NCBI RefSeq assembly: GCF_003589595.1
Contig: NW_020653718.1
Span: 2,402,998 to 2,466,997 of the forward strand
DNA: 64,000 nt
Source: Hyposmocoma kahamanoa
Taxonomy: Eukaryota; Arthropoda; Insecta; Lepidoptera; Cosmopterigidae
Reading direction: 5' to 3'
The notes beneath the pieces are model-generated. The model worked only from the letters and a program-made list of their open reading frames with translations. It did not search any database and was not told the DNA's origin. Position numbers and translations under genes: made by a program. Positions 58,201 through 61,200 of the stretch are shown piece by piece. The first letter of the stretch is position 1. The number at the start of each line of letters is the position of its first letter.

Positions 58201-61200
58201 CTTTTAGTACGCGATGGAATGCGGCAGGTAGTGAAACGGTGATTACGAAGGCCAGCACGCGTGCTTCTGAGCAGGAACGGGGAAGGGGGGATGAGGTTGA
58301 ACAGCTCTTCAGAGCACTCACCATGGTACATGCGGTAAAAACACCATGGTACATGCGGTAAAAATAGTATTACTATGTTACGGTTTTAAGGGTAAGGGCG
58401 CCGGTGAAATTACAGGCAATTGGGACTTGTCAACTTATGTCTCTGGGTGATATGCGCAGTGGCAGTGTCCCACAGATCTTTGCGATTTAAAGCTCGGAAT
58501 GGTACTGCAATTGCTATAGACAGGCGCGCATGATTTGTTCGTCTTGTCATTTGGTATCATAAAAAAAGATTTTTTAAACTCCTCTATGTGTTTGTAATCG
58601 ATGTTTGTATGTTTGCCCTGGTTTGGTGTGGTCTCAGGTTGGAATCCTGTCAGGTCCAAGGATTTTTCTTGGTTCAATCTCTGTACTCATAATTATAATA
58701 AACTAGTCGAGTTATTTGTCCAATAAAGTCATTGTATGATATATGTTTATTTCAAAAGATTGTTAGAGGAATTTCAATCGTGAAAGGAATTTAAAAAAAT
58801 ATAGTCCTCCCGGGCGCATAATGCGAGTCAGCATTTTTATTTTTAAAGGGCAAGAATTAAAAAGTATTGTTACCATCGAAGGAAATTTTTTTCATGGTTT
58901 TACACATTCAACAAGGACCCATGGAAGTGACGTTTAGAATATCAGATTTAAAAATTGCATAATAGTTCATATCAAACATTGTATATGAAAATTTCACATG
59001 TACACACGCCAGCGTATCAAGCTACACATTGACGTATCTAGTTCCGTTGCACTGGAGGCGATTTTCGAACAAAAATGTGTAGTCTGGTGTGCCGTTGCCC
59101 GTACATGAAAACACGCACGTACGTACGTACGCATGCGCGAACACACGCACACACTAACAGACACACACACATACTCTAACACAGACAGAAACATAAACTT
59201 GCACATTAAAATCCCTACATGAATATCAACACTCTACTCTCTTTACAAATTAATGTTGTTTTTCAGTTTTGTTACAATCGAGCGTTGAACTTGGTTCAAT
59301 TGTTTATTAACTTGTCCGTATAAAGTAGCTTGGATTGTACCTCTGTGACACTGAAAGGTTACTGGTAATACTTAAAGCACAAGTTTTATTTTTTTACTGC
59401 CAGCTTTCATATGTTCTGATATTGGCTACCTTTTATTATGCACTTTTTATACTTTGTAAGGTTTAAATTAAGTTTAAGTTCTATTATTATTATTATTATA
59501 GGAAATGAAACTATTTTTTCCGGATTTAAATATCGTATGTTTGTTTTTTCAAACAAACCGACCTGATTTTTAATCCGGAAAAAACAGTTTCATTTCCTAT
59601 GCGTCACAATCGCGAAAACCTAAGAAGTCTATATATATATTATTATTGTTCAAACTTAGGGCCTTTAATACTGAAAATGCGAGGTGCCACGAATTTATAT
59701 GTCCGGCAGTGTATGAACAAAAAATAAATTACGAAATAAAACTATATCGTTTTTCATAACGTTACGAAAGTTTTTAAAAAAAATTGTGGATTTCCTAAAA
59801 CGTACTTAACTCCGCAAATATTGGATGGAACTACTCCAGGGGATATATTCGGAACTAACGGGTTCGGAATGGTTAATTGTGCTCTACTTTTTTATTTTTA
59901 TTTTAAATACATAAACAATTAAGTAAATTACTTACTTACTAACCTAATTCATAGACTAATTGTCACTAATGTGCAGGCATCGAGTATATGTCCAGAATAA
60001 GACACGAAATGTCATTTCATTTGTTTAAAAACTATTCTGCCATATCATTACTGTGACAACTGCGCTCCGATTGGCTAGCCCGAGTTCGACACAATTGATG
60101 GGAGCCGTCAATGGGTGTCGTCAATTGTTTCACTTCAAATCGACTAGTTAACTTGAGCTTTGCCACAATAGACGAAAATTGCAAAATTACATATTTAATA
60201 TTTAATTACCGATGAAATGTGATTCCGTTTGTTTTGTGATTAGATGTTTTGCGTTTTTCCCACCCCACCGAATGGAACAGCTCCTCATATTTAGAGACAT
60301 TATCTTTATTACAATAAATATTGAATATGTGTGCTAGTTATACCGCGAACGAAGCAAGCTAACTAGCTTAGCTGACGTAGCCGGGGCATCATTTCATATT
60401 TCGGTTCCATCGAGTATATAACCAGAAATAGAGACAAATTATGGGCCATCCACCCTTGGCAATTATCAGACAAATGGACCTTATTTAAATATCAACTTTC
60501 GTTTGCACTGAAATCACAAATTAGAAAATTGAAATAGTACAGCGCCAACAACTGACCTGTGTGTACGTCTCCGTATATTCCAAAAATATTCTGTATTTAT
60601 TGTAATAAGGATAACATCTCTAACAATAGGGGACTGTTCCATTCAGTGGTGCCGGAAAAACAGCAAAACATCTAATACAAAACAAACGGAATCACATTTC
60701 ATCGGTAATTAAATATTAATATGTAATTTTGCAATTTTCGTCCATTATAGCATAGCTCTAGTTAAACTGGTCGTTTTGTAGTAAAACAATTGACGACACC
60801 CGTCTATTGTTTCGAATTTGGGCTGGCCAATCGGAGCGCAGTTGTCATCGTAATGATTTACTAAATGACATTTCGTTTCTATTTCTGGTTATATACTCGA
60901 TGTTCGGTTCACGCCGCGAACTAAGTTAACCGAGCTAACTAAACTAACCCAACGATCCCTCTAGCTATGTAAAATATGTCGCCCTTCTGTTGCCCTTCCC
61001 CCCGCATGTGTCCATCTTCACTACTTACTACGTATTGTCTTAGCTTAGCGTTGCATGCAACTTCGTGAGCTAAACTAAGATAGCTAGCTTTGTTCGCGGT
61101 GTGGCCTGCGCCCTAATTTACTACTATGGATGATGTCTGAAAGAAACAATAGTTTATTTCATTCTCATAACTCGAGTTACGTCGCTTTGTAATTGAGGGC

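Noticed and set aside
58089..58361. Plus-strand 90-codon frame
   Set aside because: Antisense of the LINE reverse transcriptase end, which has clear family motifs.
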